Assembly: GCA_000648925.1 (NCBI GenBank)
Contig: JFHF01000057.1
Coordinates: 1 to 45,308, forward strand
Reading direction: 5' to 3'
Source: Caballeronia jiangsuensis
GTDB taxonomy: Bacteria; Pseudomonadota; Gammaproteobacteria; Burkholderiales; Burkholderiaceae
DNA length: 45,308 bases
This document shows positions 9,052 through 16,526 of this stretch, in pieces; position 1 is the first letter of the stretch; each line of letters begins with the position of its first letter. The notes beneath the pieces were generated by a model that was given only the letters and a program-made list of their open reading frames with translations, was not told the DNA's origin and searched no databases. The position numbers and the translations under genes were made by a program.

Positions 9052-10308
9052 ATGCAAACGAGCATCGACAAGGGCGCTTTGTCGCCTTCCGGCGCATCGG
9101 CCGGCGCAACCGCCGCGGGTTCCGCGACCGCAGGCACGCAACGCACCGTTTATTCCGTTCTGGGCGCGATCAGCTTCTCGCACCTTCTGAACGACATGAT
9201 CCAGTCGCTGATTCTGGCGATCTATCCGATGTTCAAGGCTGAGTTCGCGCTCTCGTTCGGACAGATCGGCCTCATCACGCTGGTGTATCAGGTCACAGCT
9301 TCGCTGCTGCAACCGCTCGTCGGCCTGTACACGGACAAGCACCCGAAACCTTATTCGCTGCCTGTCGGCATGGGCTTTACGCTGTCGGGTCTCCTGCTGA
9401 TGTCGATCGCGGGCAATTTCGGCACGCTGCTGATCGCGGCGGCGCTGGTCGGCTGCGGATCGTCGGTGTTTCATCCGGAGTCGTCGCGGGTTGCGCGCAT
9501 GGCGTCGGGCGGCAGACATGGTCTCGCGCAGTCGCTGTTTCAGGTCGGCGGCAATGCGGGCTCGTCGCTCGGGCCGCTGCTCGCCGCGCTGATCGTCATT
9601 CCGCACGGCCAGAAGAGCATCGCGTGGTTCTCGGCGGCGGCGCTCGTCGCGATGTTCGTGCTCGCGAATATCGGCCGCTGGTACAAGCGTCATCCGGCGA
9701 CGAAGAAGGGCCGCGCGCAGGTCGCGCATGCGACGCTGCCGCGCAACAAGGTCATCATGGCGATGAGCGTGCTCGTGCTGCTCGTGTTCTCCAAGTACTT
9801 CTATCTCGCGAGCATCACGAGTTACTTCACGTTCTATCTGATCAGCAAGTTCGGGCTGTCGGTGCAGGCCGCGCAGATTCACCTGTTCGTGTTCCTCGCG
9901 GCGGTGGCGGCGGGCACGATCATCGGCGGGCCGGTCGGCGACAAGGTCGGGCGCAAGGTGGTGATCTGGGTGTCGATTCTCGGCGTCGCGCCGTTCACGC
10001 TGTTGATGCCTTATGCGAATCTGTTCTGGACGGGCGTGTTGTCGGTGATCATCGGTCTCGTACTGGCCTCGGCGTTCTCGGCGATCCTCGTCTATGCGCA
10101 GGAGTTGATTCCGGGCAAGGTCGGGATGGTCGCGGGTTTGTTCTTCGGCTTCGCGTTCGGGATGGGCGGTGTCGGGGCGGCGGTGCTCGGGCATCTCGCC
10201 GATGCCACCAGCATCGATTATGTGTACAAGGTTTGTGCGTTCCTGCCGTTGCTCGGTGTGCTGACGGTGTTGCTGCCGAAGACGCATGAGGCGCACGCGA
10301 AGGGCTGA
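9052..10308 (+). CDS. fsr: MFS efflux transporter, fosmidomycin-resistance (Fsr) type
   Basis: A 418-residue major facilitator with about 12 membrane helices. The opening GAISFSHLLNDMIQSLILAI and the segment SLLQPLVGLYTDKHPKPYSL are typical of the Fsr subfamily. So are GSSVFHPESSRVARMASGGR and QSLFQVGGNAGSSLGPLLAA. E. coli Fsr exports fosmidomycin; the natural substrate here is unknown. Three in-frame starts exist (8899, 9007, 9052). The ATG at 9052 gives a length close to the family (about 400 residues) with only a short Ala/Ser/Gly-rich lead. None has a good Shine-Dalgarno, so the start is uncertain. A strong hairpin follows the gene. Confidence 0.9.
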   Translation: MQTSIDKGALSPSGASAGATAAGSATAGTQRTVYSVLGAISFSHLLNDMIQSLILAIYPMFKAEFALSFGQIGLITLVYQVTASLLQPLVGLYTDKHPKPYSLPVGMGFTLSGLLLMSIAGNFGTLLIAAALVGCGSSVFHPESSRVARMASGGRHGLAQSLFQVGGNAGSSLGPLLAALIVIPHGQKSIAWFSAAALVAMFVLANIGRWYKRHPATKKGRAQVAHATLPRNKVIMAMSVLVLLVFSKYFYLASITSYFTFYLISKFGLSVQAAQIHLFVFLAAVAAGTIIGGPVGDKVGRKVVIWVSILGVAPFTLLMPYANLFWTGVLSVIIGLVLASAFSAILVYAQELIPGKVGMVAGLFFGFAFGMGGVGAAVLGHLADATSIDYVYKVCAFLPLLGVLTVLLPKTHEAHAKG

Positions 10309-10334
10309 TCGCGATTCGTTGTGATGCGTCGCGG

Positions 10335-10369
10335 CGGGCGCGCCGGTCCTCGAGCGGACCGCGCGCCCG
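10335..10369 (+). terminator. Terminator-like hairpin after the MFS gene
   Basis: A GC-rich stem of about 14 pairs, with one bulged C: CGGGCGCGC-C-GGTCC pairs with GGACC-GCGCGCCCG around a six-base loop, followed by TCGAGTTTTCGG. The T-run is short. It lies between the convergent MFS and prpE genes and could serve both strands. Confidence 0.7.
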
Positions 10370-10384
10370 TCGAGTTTTCGGCGC

Positions 10385-12277
10385 TCAGTTTCCCAGCGCT
10401 TCCCTCACCTGCATCAGCGCGCCCGGATCCTCTATCGTCGGCAACTCACCCGGATCGCGCCCTTCCGCCAGCGCAGCAATCGCTCTTCGCAGCAATTTCC
10501 CCGAGCGCGTCTTCGGCAGCATCGTCACGAAATGCACTCTGGCCGGACGCGCGATCGCGCCGAGTTGCGAATCCACCGCGTGGCAAAGCTCCGCCTCCAT
10601 GCCCTCGCGCGCGCCCGGCGCATTGATGCGATCCGCATCGCGCAGCACGACGAACGCCGCGGCAGCCTGCCCCTTCACCGAATCCGCGATGCCGACGACC
10701 GCCACTTCGGCCACCGCCGGATGCGCCGACAACGCCTCCTCGATCTCGCGCGTCCCGAGCCGATGCCCCGCGACATTGATCACGTCATCGGTGCGCCCGA
10801 GAATCGACACGTAGCCGTCTTCGTCCTGCACGCCCCAGTCGAAGGTCGAATAGACCATCTGGTTCGGCACGCTCTCCCAGTAGGTATCGATGAAACGCTT
10901 GTCGTCGCCCCAGACGGTCTGCATGCAGCCCGGCGGCAACGGATACGACAGCGTGACGACGCCCTTCTCGCCCGGCGCGCACTCCTCGCCTGTGGCTTCG
11001 TTGCGCAGCTTGAGGTTGAAGCCCATCGACGGCACGCCCGGCGAGCCGAGCTTGGTCGGCAATTCCTCGATGCCGCGCGGTATCGCGATCATCGGCCAGC
11101 CGGTTTCCGTCTGCCAGTAATTGTCGATGACGGGCTTCTTCAGCGCGCTCTGGATCCATTGCGCGGTCGGCTCGTCGAGCGGCTCGCCCGCGAGAAACAG
11201 CGCGCGCAGACTCGACAGATCGTATTTCTCCATCAGCGCCGGATCCTGCTTCTTGAGCACGCGGATCGCGGTCGGCGCGGTGAACATCAGGTTGATCTTG
11301 TACTGCTCGACGAGCCGCCACCAGATGCCGCCGTCGGGACGGATCGGCGTGCCTTCGTACATCACGGTCGTCAATCCGGCGATCAGCGGCGCATAGATGA
11401 TGTAGCTGTGCCCGACAACCCAGCCGATATCCGATGCGGTGAACATCGTGTCGCCCGGCGCGCCCTGAAAGATGTGCTCCATCGATGCGGCGAGCGCCAC
11501 CGCATAACCGCCGACATCGCGCTGCACGCCCTTCGGCCTGCCCGTCGTGCCGGATGTGTAGAGCACGTACGAAGGCTCGTTGGATTCGAGCCATTCGCAG
11601 GGCACGTGGGCATCGAAGAACTGTTCGCGCAGCGGCTCGTAGGAGACGAGATAGCTCGCCTGCAAACGCTCGGGCGCGAGCTGCCGGTCGATCAGCAGCA
11701 CCTGCGGCACCTTGTATTCGGCGCGCGACAGCGCTTCGTCGACGAGCGGCGTGTAGTCGATCACCTTGCCCGCGCGTGCGCCGGCATCGGCGGTGACGAT
11801 GAGCGCGGGCTCGGCGTCATCGATACGCGCCGCGAGATTCGGCGCCGCGAAGCCGCCGAACACGACCGAATGAATCGCACCGATACGCGCGCACGCGAGC
11901 ATCGCGAAGAGCGCTTCGGGGATCATCGGCAGATATATGAGCACGCGATCGCCCTTCTTCACATGCAGCGAACGCATGACGGCCGCCATGCGGTTCACCT
12001 CGGCATGCAACTCGGCGTAGGTGTAGCGGCGCTCGATGCCCGTTTCCGTCGACACATAGACGAGCGCGTCCTGCTGCGCGCGCGACGCCAGATGCCGATC
12101 CACCGCGTTGTGACAAAGATTGGTCTTGCCGCCGACGAACCAGCGCGCGAACGGCGGCTTGCTGCGGTCGAGCACCTGATCGAACGGAGTCTGCCAATGA
12201 ATGCGTCGGGCCTGTTCGGCCCAGAACGCTTCGGGCTCGTCGACGGACCGACGATACGCTTCCTGGTAAGTCGGCAT
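10385..12277 (-). CDS. prpE: Propionate-CoA ligase
   Basis: A 630-residue AMP-forming acyl-CoA synthetase, matching PrpE length (E. coli about 628). It activates propionate to propionyl-CoA through an acyl-adenylate. Motifs seen: N-terminal MPTYQEAYRRSVDEPEAFWA, VVFGGFAAPNLAARIDDAEP, the ATP-binding loop YTSGTTGRPKGV, DNYWQTETGWPMIAI and the C-terminal KTRSGKLLRR containing the regulatory/catalytic Lys. The frame is open well upstream, but only the ATG at 12277 gives the family N-terminus. No prpB, prpC or prpD gene is adjacent, so it is a stand-alone copy. Acetyl-CoA synthetase is the nearest alternative, but the N-terminal sequence favours PrpE. Confidence 0.93.
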   Translation of the reverse strand: MPTYQEAYRRSVDEPEAFWAEQARRIHWQTPFDQVLDRSKPPFARWFVGGKTNLCHNAVDRHLASRAQQDALVYVSTETGIERRYTYAELHAEVNRMAAVMRSLHVKKGDRVLIYLPMIPEALFAMLACARIGAIHSVVFGGFAAPNLAARIDDAEPALIVTADAGARAGKVIDYTPLVDEALSRAEYKVPQVLLIDRQLAPERLQASYLVSYEPLREQFFDAHVPCEWLESNEPSYVLYTSGTTGRPKGVQRDVGGYAVALAASMEHIFQGAPGDTMFTASDIGWVVGHSYIIYAPLIAGLTTVMYEGTPIRPDGGIWWRLVEQYKINLMFTAPTAIRVLKKQDPALMEKYDLSSLRALFLAGEPLDEPTAQWIQSALKKPVIDNYWQTETGWPMIAIPRGIEELPTKLGSPGVPSMGFNLKLRNEATGEECAPGEKGVVTLSYPLPPGCMQTVWGDDKRFIDTYWESVPNQMVYSTFDWGVQDEDGYVSILGRTDDVINVAGHRLGTREIEEALSAHPAVAEVAVVGIADSVKGQAAAAFVVLRDADRINAPGAREGMEAELCHAVDSQLGAIARPARVHFVTMLPKTRSGKLLRRAIAALAEGRDPGELPTIEDPGALMQVREALGN

Positions 12278-12372
12278 GCGCGTCCTCTGCAAAACGGCGT
12301 TGGCTGGCCTCACAGAATAGAGCAGCCGACAAACCCGTGCTAGACAGGGCGCGCCCTGATCGATCGGATCGT

Positions 12373-12852
12373 TCAGATCGCCCGACTTCGCGTAGCGGGA
12401 ACGGGCGCCGCATCGGACGCCGAATGCTTCAGCAGCACCGGCGCAAGCTCGCCCGCGACCCGGATGCTCGACACGACGACCGTGCGCACGCCGCAGCCTT
12501 CGGTGAGCGCGCGCAACGCTTCGCGCGTGGTGGCGCGCGCCGCGATGCGCGGCTCGATCACGATCAGGCCACGGCAGTACGCGAAGAGCATCGCGCGATG
12601 CGTGCGCATCCAGGCGGCGCGCAGGCGCGCGTCGTCGGCGGTTTCGTTTTCGTCGTGCTCGGCGACCAGCACGAAGGGCGTCGAGAGCGCCACGAGGCGC
12701 CGCATCTGCGTGCTCCACGCGAATGCGTAACCCGGTTTCACGGCGCGAGGACGCAGGCGCACGAGCGGGAAACGGCTCGCGTCGAAAAAGCGCGCGTCGA
12801 GCGCGAGCGAGGAAGGCGTCATGGATTTCGAAGTGGAATCGGCGGCGTTCAC
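12373..12852 (-). CDS. Unknown protein, second gene of a Fur-box unit
   Basis: A 159-residue soluble protein with no recognised family. Its centre has alternating hydrophobic strands and helices (RRLVALSTPFVLVAEHDEN, HRAMLFAYCRGLIVIEPRI, GCGVRTVVVSS), suggesting an alpha/beta fold that might be a small nucleotide- or ligand-binding domain. The chosen start is a GTG at 12852 whose bases overlap the stop of the upstream gene as GTGA, which implies translational coupling. An in-frame ATG at 12822 is the alternative. It is co-directional with the 82-residue gene before it and so should share its predicted iron control. No membrane segment or signal peptide is seen. Confidence 0.7.
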   Translation of the reverse strand: MNAADSTSKSMTPSSLALDARFFDASRFPLVRLRPRAVKPGYAFAWSTQMRRLVALSTPFVLVAEHDENETADDARLRAAWMRTHRAMLFAYCRGLIVIEPRIAARATTREALRALTEGCGVRTVVVSSIRVAGELAPVLLKHSASDAAPVPATRSRAI

Positions 12853-13097
12853 AGCGGTTTCGGGCTCCAGTAGTTCAGCGCGGCGACGAGCGACGACCAG
12901 CGCGAACGCCGCGGCACCACGCGTTTCTTCGGTTGCGCGACGCGCGGCGGACGATGCGTCGCCTTCTGCGGCGCCTGAGCCGACGCCTCGTTCCACGCGC
13001 GGCGCGTCGTTTCGAGCACCTTGGCGGCGTTCGCCGAAATCGCGCAACGCTCGCCCCGGTCGTTCGTCATGCCGATGGCGGTGAAATCGTTGGTCAT
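12849..13097 (-). CDS. Small unknown protein directly behind a Fur box
   Basis: An 82-residue basic protein beginning MTNDFTAIGMTNDRGERCAI. The first 40 residues look like a small folded unit; the rest is rich in Pro, Arg, Lys and Gln (HRPPRVAQPKKRVVPRRSR) and ends in a short aromatic segment. It does not carry the HemP signature (HxGxxYxLRxT followed by LILTK), so it is not that known Fur-regulated small protein. A GGGAGGT Shine-Dalgarno lies ahead of the ATG. A 17-base Fur-type palindrome starts 56 bases upstream. It overlaps the next gene by four bases. Function unknown; a role in iron limitation is inferred only from the operator. Confidence 0.7.
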   Translation of the reverse strand: MTNDFTAIGMTNDRGERCAISANAAKVLETTRRAWNEASAQAPQKATHRPPRVAQPKKRVVPRRSRWSSLVAALNYWSPKPL

Positions 13098-13152
13098 GTC
13101 GTCGGACCTCCCGTTTGCTCGATGACTGCCTCACGTCGTGCGAGCCATTGTA

Positions 13153-13169
13153 TTGAGAATCATTCTCAA
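13153..13169 (-). promoter_or_regulatory. Fur box
   Basis: TTGAGAATCATTCTCAA is a perfect inverted repeat of eight bases on each side of a central C. It closely matches the core of the Fur consensus (GATAATGATAATCATTATC) and the 7-1-7 form. It lies downstream of mtnN and 56 bases upstream of the 82-residue gene, so it should repress the two-gene unit when iron is plentiful. Confidence 0.85.
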
Positions 13170-13215
13170 CTACAAGCGGGAATTTTGGCGAGAGAACGCG
13201 GGCGTCGGCGGTGAA

Positions 13216-13974
13216 TCAAGCCGCGTCGCGCAAAAACCGCGACAAAACGCCCGACGAGTAGGTCGCGGCGATCGAGGTGAGGAATTCGGCGAACGATGCG
13301 GGCGCCGCGGCGTCGGCGGTATCGGAGATCGTGCGCACGACCGCGCACGGCACGTCGTGTTCGTAGCAGACTTGCGCGATGGCCGCGCCCTCCATTTCGA
13401 CCGCGAGCGCGTCCGGCAATGCATCGCGCAACGCGAAGAGCGCGTCGTGGCTCGCGATGAAGCGATCGCCGCTCACGACCAGCCCGCGATGCACGCGCGG
13501 CGCGGCGACGGCGAAACGTTCCGCCAGCGCGCCGCCTTCTTCGGCGATGAACGCGTCGGCGGCTGCGGCGAGCGCATCGGAAAGCGGGCGATCGGCGTCG
13601 AAGCGCGCGCGGTCGAGCAGCGGCACTTCGTAGCGCGGAAAGAGCGGCGATGCATCGAGATCGTGCTGCATCAACGCATCCGCGACGACGACATCGCCCA
13701 CCTGGACATCCGCGCGAACGCCGCCCGCGACGCCCGTGAAGACGATGGCATCGACTTCGAAGACGTGGATCAGCGCGCTGGCCGTCGCCGCCGCCGCCAC
13801 CTTGCCGATGCGCGCGAGCGTGACCACGACGGCGCGGCCGTGCGCATCGCCGACGTAGTATTCGCGCCGCCCGAGCGTGACCGTGCGAACCTCGCCCGCC
13901 GCCTGCATCTGCGCGATCAGGTCGCCCAGTTCCTGCGGCAGCGCCGCCATGATGCCGAGCCGCTTCATGTTCAT
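13216..13974 (-). CDS. mtnN: 5'-methylthioadenosine/S-adenosylhomocysteine nucleosidase family protein
   Basis: A 252-residue purine nucleosidase/phosphorylase-fold protein. The MTAN family cleaves adenine from methylthioadenosine and S-adenosylhomocysteine, salvaging products of polyamine synthesis and methylation. Motifs: MKRLGIMAALPQEL at the N-terminus, DAIVFTGVAGGVRADVQVGD, VVSGDRFIAS, AVEMEGAAIAQVCYE (ribose-binding Met-Glu) and RTISDTADA (catalytic Asp). It is slightly longer than E. coli MtnN (232). The ATG overlaps the stop of the upstream helicase as ATGA, fixing the start and indicating coupling. A related nucleosidase with other substrates cannot be excluded. Confidence 0.88.
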   Translation of the reverse strand: MNMKRLGIMAALPQELGDLIAQMQAAGEVRTVTLGRREYYVGDAHGRAVVVTLARIGKVAAAATASALIHVFEVDAIVFTGVAGGVRADVQVGDVVVADALMQHDLDASPLFPRYEVPLLDRARFDADRPLSDALAAAADAFIAEEGGALAERFAVAAPRVHRGLVVSGDRFIASHDALFALRDALPDALAVEMEGAAIAQVCYEHDVPCAVVRTISDTADAAAPASFAEFLTSIAATYSSGVLSRFLRDAA

Positions 13975-16331
13975 TCGACGGCCTGAAGCTTCGCAACCGA
14001 CAACGCGAGCCACTTCTCGCCGTGGCGCTTGAAGCGCACTTGCGCGCGCGCGTCGCCGCCGGAGCCTTCGAGCGCCGTCACGGTGCCTTCGCCGAACTTC
14101 GTGTGGAACACGGCCTGGCCGACCTTGAAGCCGCCCTCCGCCGCGCGCTGCTCGTTGGCGAACGCGGGCAGCGCCGGACTCGACTGAGCGGCGCCGTAGG
14201 TGGAGCCGCCGCGCTCCTGTCCGGGACGCGCGAACCAGTCGCGGCCCCAGCCGGCGTTGTCGGCGCGGCCGCCCCAGCGCGCGCCCGCCTCGACCTTCGG
14301 CGTGAGCCACTTGAGCGAGCCTTCGGGCAACTCGTCGAAAAAACGCGAGCGGATGTTGTAGCGCGTCTGGCCGTGCAGCATGCGGCTCTGCGCGAACGAC
14401 AGATAGAGCCGTTCCTTCGCCCGCGTGATCGCCACGTACATGAGACGCCGCTCTTCCTCCAGCCCGTCCGATTCCTGCGCGCTGTTTTCGTGCGGGAACA
14501 GGCCCTCTTCCAGCCCGGTGATGAACACCGCCGTGAATTCGAGGCCCTTCGCCGCGTGCACGGTCATCAGTTGCACGGCGTCCTGGCCGGCCTGCGCCTG
14601 GTTGTCGCCGGCTTCGAGCGATGCGTGCGACAGGAAGCCGGCGAGCGGCGTCATCGTGTCGGGATTCTGCGCGGGATCGGCGATGTCAGGCGCGTCGAGC
14701 ACTTCGATCTCGCCGTCGTCGCTGACGATCTCCGGCAGAGCCGTTGCACCCGGGCGCAGCGGAATCGAGCGCGCGGGCGTGTCGAGGCCGTAGCCTTCTT
14801 CGCTGACGAACGCCGCCGCCGCGTTCACGAGTTCCTGCAAGTTTTCGAGCCGGTCCTGACCTTCGCGCTCGCCTTCGTAGAACGCGGCGAGGCCGCTCGT
14901 GCGCACGACGTATTCGACCGTTTCAGGCAGGCTCATCTGCTGCGTTTCGGCGCGCATCTTCGCGATGAGCGTCGCGAACGCGCCGAGGCTCGAACCCGCC
15001 TTGCCGGTGACATACGGCACGGCGGCGGCCATCGAACAGTTATAGAGACGCGCTGCGTCGGCGACCTGCTCGATGGAACGCGCACCGATGCCGCGCGTCG
15101 GGAAATTGACGACGCGCGCGAACGCGGTGTCGTCGTTCGGGTTGTCGATCAGACGCAGATACGCGAGCGCGTGCTTCACTTCCTGACGCTCGAAGAAGCG
15201 CAGGCCGCCGTACACGCGATACGGAATGCCCGCGCTCACGAGCGTGTGCTCGATGGTCCGCGACTGCGCATTGCTCCGATAAAGCACCGCGACCTCGCCG
15301 CGCGACACGCCCGTATTGATGAGCGCCTTGATCTCCTCGACGATCCAGCCCGCTTCCTGCGAATCCGTCGCGGATTCGTAGACGCGCACCGGCTCGCCGT
15401 GGCCCGCGTCGGTGCGCAGATTCTTGCCGAGCCGTCGCGCATTGTTCGCGATGAGGTAGTTCGCCGTATCGAGAATATGGCCGTGCGAGCGGTAGTTCTG
15501 CTCCAGCTTGATGAGATTGCGCACGCGGAACTCGCGCTCGAAGTCGTGCATGTTGCCGACATTCGCGCCGCGGAATGCGTAGATCGACTGGTCGTCGTCA
15601 CCGACCGCGAAGATCGCGTTGTGCTCGCCCGCGAGCAGTTTCAGCCAGGCGTATTGCAGCTTGTTCGTGTCCTGAAACTCGTCGACGAGAATGTTGCGAA
15701 AGCGCGCCTGATAATGCGCACGCAGCGGCGGATTGTGCGCGAGCAGCTCATGGCAGCGCAGCAGCAGCTCCGGAAAATCGACGACGCCCTCGCGCTGGCA
15801 TTGCTGATCGTAGGCTTCGTAAAGCTCGACGAACTTGCGATTGAAGGCGTCCGTGGCATCGACGTCTTTCGGACGCAGGCCCTGCTCCTTCGCGTTGTTG
15901 ATGAAGTACTGGAGATTCTTCGCCGGATACTTTTCGTCGTCGACGTTCAGGCCCTTCATCAGACGCTTGATGGCGGAAAGCTGATCGGCCGTATCGAGGA
16001 TCTGGAAGGTCTGCGGCAGGCCGGCGTCGCGGTAATGCGCGCGCAGCATGCGGTTGCACAGACCGTGAAAGGTGCCGATCCACATGCCGCGCGTGTCGAT
16101 CGGCAGGAGCGCGGAGAGGCGCGCCATCATTTCGCGCGCGGCCTTGTTCGTGAAGGTGACGGCCAGCACGGTCGGCGGCGACGCATAGCCCTGCCGGATC
16201 AGCCATGCGATGCGCGTGATGAGCACGCGCGTCTTGCCACTGCCGGCGCCCGCGAGAATGAGCGCGGGCTCGTTCGGCAGCGTCACGGCGGCGAGTTGTT
16301 CGGGGTTCAGATTCGCGAGCAGGTCGGGCAT
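13971..16331 (-). CDS. uvrD: UvrD/PcrA/Rep-type superfamily 1 DNA helicase
   Basis: A 786-residue ATP-dependent 3'-5' DNA helicase, probably UvrD, acting in excision and mismatch repair. Visible motifs: Q motif LNPEQLAAVTLP, Walker A AGAGSGKTRVL, Ia AVTFTNKAAREM, II VDEFQDTNKLQY, III VGDDDQSIYAFRGA, IV LEQNYRSHGHIL, V QLMTVHAAKGLEFTAVFI and VI RRLMYVAITRAKERLYLS. The C-terminal 60 residues (VGQAVFHTKFGEGTVTALEG) form the Tudor-like tail common in UvrD and PcrA. A TATAAT box lies 57 bases upstream. It is divergent from valS and overlaps mtnN by four bases. The name uvrD rather than rep is a judgement from the tail and length. Confidence 0.93.
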   Translation of the reverse strand: MPDLLANLNPEQLAAVTLPNEPALILAGAGSGKTRVLITRIAWLIRQGYASPPTVLAVTFTNKAAREMMARLSALLPIDTRGMWIGTFHGLCNRMLRAHYRDAGLPQTFQILDTADQLSAIKRLMKGLNVDDEKYPAKNLQYFINNAKEQGLRPKDVDATDAFNRKFVELYEAYDQQCQREGVVDFPELLLRCHELLAHNPPLRAHYQARFRNILVDEFQDTNKLQYAWLKLLAGEHNAIFAVGDDDQSIYAFRGANVGNMHDFEREFRVRNLIKLEQNYRSHGHILDTANYLIANNARRLGKNLRTDAGHGEPVRVYESATDSQEAGWIVEEIKALINTGVSRGEVAVLYRSNAQSRTIEHTLVSAGIPYRVYGGLRFFERQEVKHALAYLRLIDNPNDDTAFARVVNFPTRGIGARSIEQVADAARLYNCSMAAAVPYVTGKAGSSLGAFATLIAKMRAETQQMSLPETVEYVVRTSGLAAFYEGEREGQDRLENLQELVNAAAAFVSEEGYGLDTPARSIPLRPGATALPEIVSDDGEIEVLDAPDIADPAQNPDTMTPLAGFLSHASLEAGDNQAQAGQDAVQLMTVHAAKGLEFTAVFITGLEEGLFPHENSAQESDGLEEERRLMYVAITRAKERLYLSFAQSRMLHGQTRYNIRSRFFDELPEGSLKWLTPKVEAGARWGGRADNAGWGRDWFARPGQERGGSTYGAAQSSPALPAFANEQRAAEGGFKVGQAVFHTKFGEGTVTALEGSGGDARAQVRFKRHGEKWLALSVAKLQAVE

Positions 16332-16387
16332 GGGAAAGTGCAGCGGCAGGAGAGCGGGCCAGAAATAATTCTGGCGACGGGCCGGTC

Positions 16388-16393
16388 ATTATA
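16388..16393 (-). promoter_or_regulatory. -10 box of uvrD
   Basis: On the minus strand this is a perfect TATAAT, placed 57 bases before the uvrD start. The expected -35 position has no good match, so activity is inferred from the -10 alone. Confidence 0.5.
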
Positions 16394-16473
16394 AGACCGC
16401 GCCGATGGAGTCGCCGGCCGGCGCAAGGTGCGCGCCCACGGGCCGAATTCGTCCGACGTCGCGCGCGCAACCT

Positions 16474-16479
16474 TATAAT
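16474..16479 (+). promoter_or_regulatory. -10 box of valS
   Basis: A perfect TATAAT 48 bases before the valS start in an otherwise GC-rich region. The -35 match is weak. Confidence 0.5.
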
Positions 16480-16526
16480 TGGGGATTCCCCCGCATTTTT
16501 TCACGCATTTTTCGGCAGATTCCACA

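Noticed and set aside
12849..13097. HemP (haemin uptake protein), because of the Fur box
   Set aside because: The sequence lacks the conserved HemP core (HxGxxYxLRxTxxGKLILTK) and no haem uptake genes are nearby.
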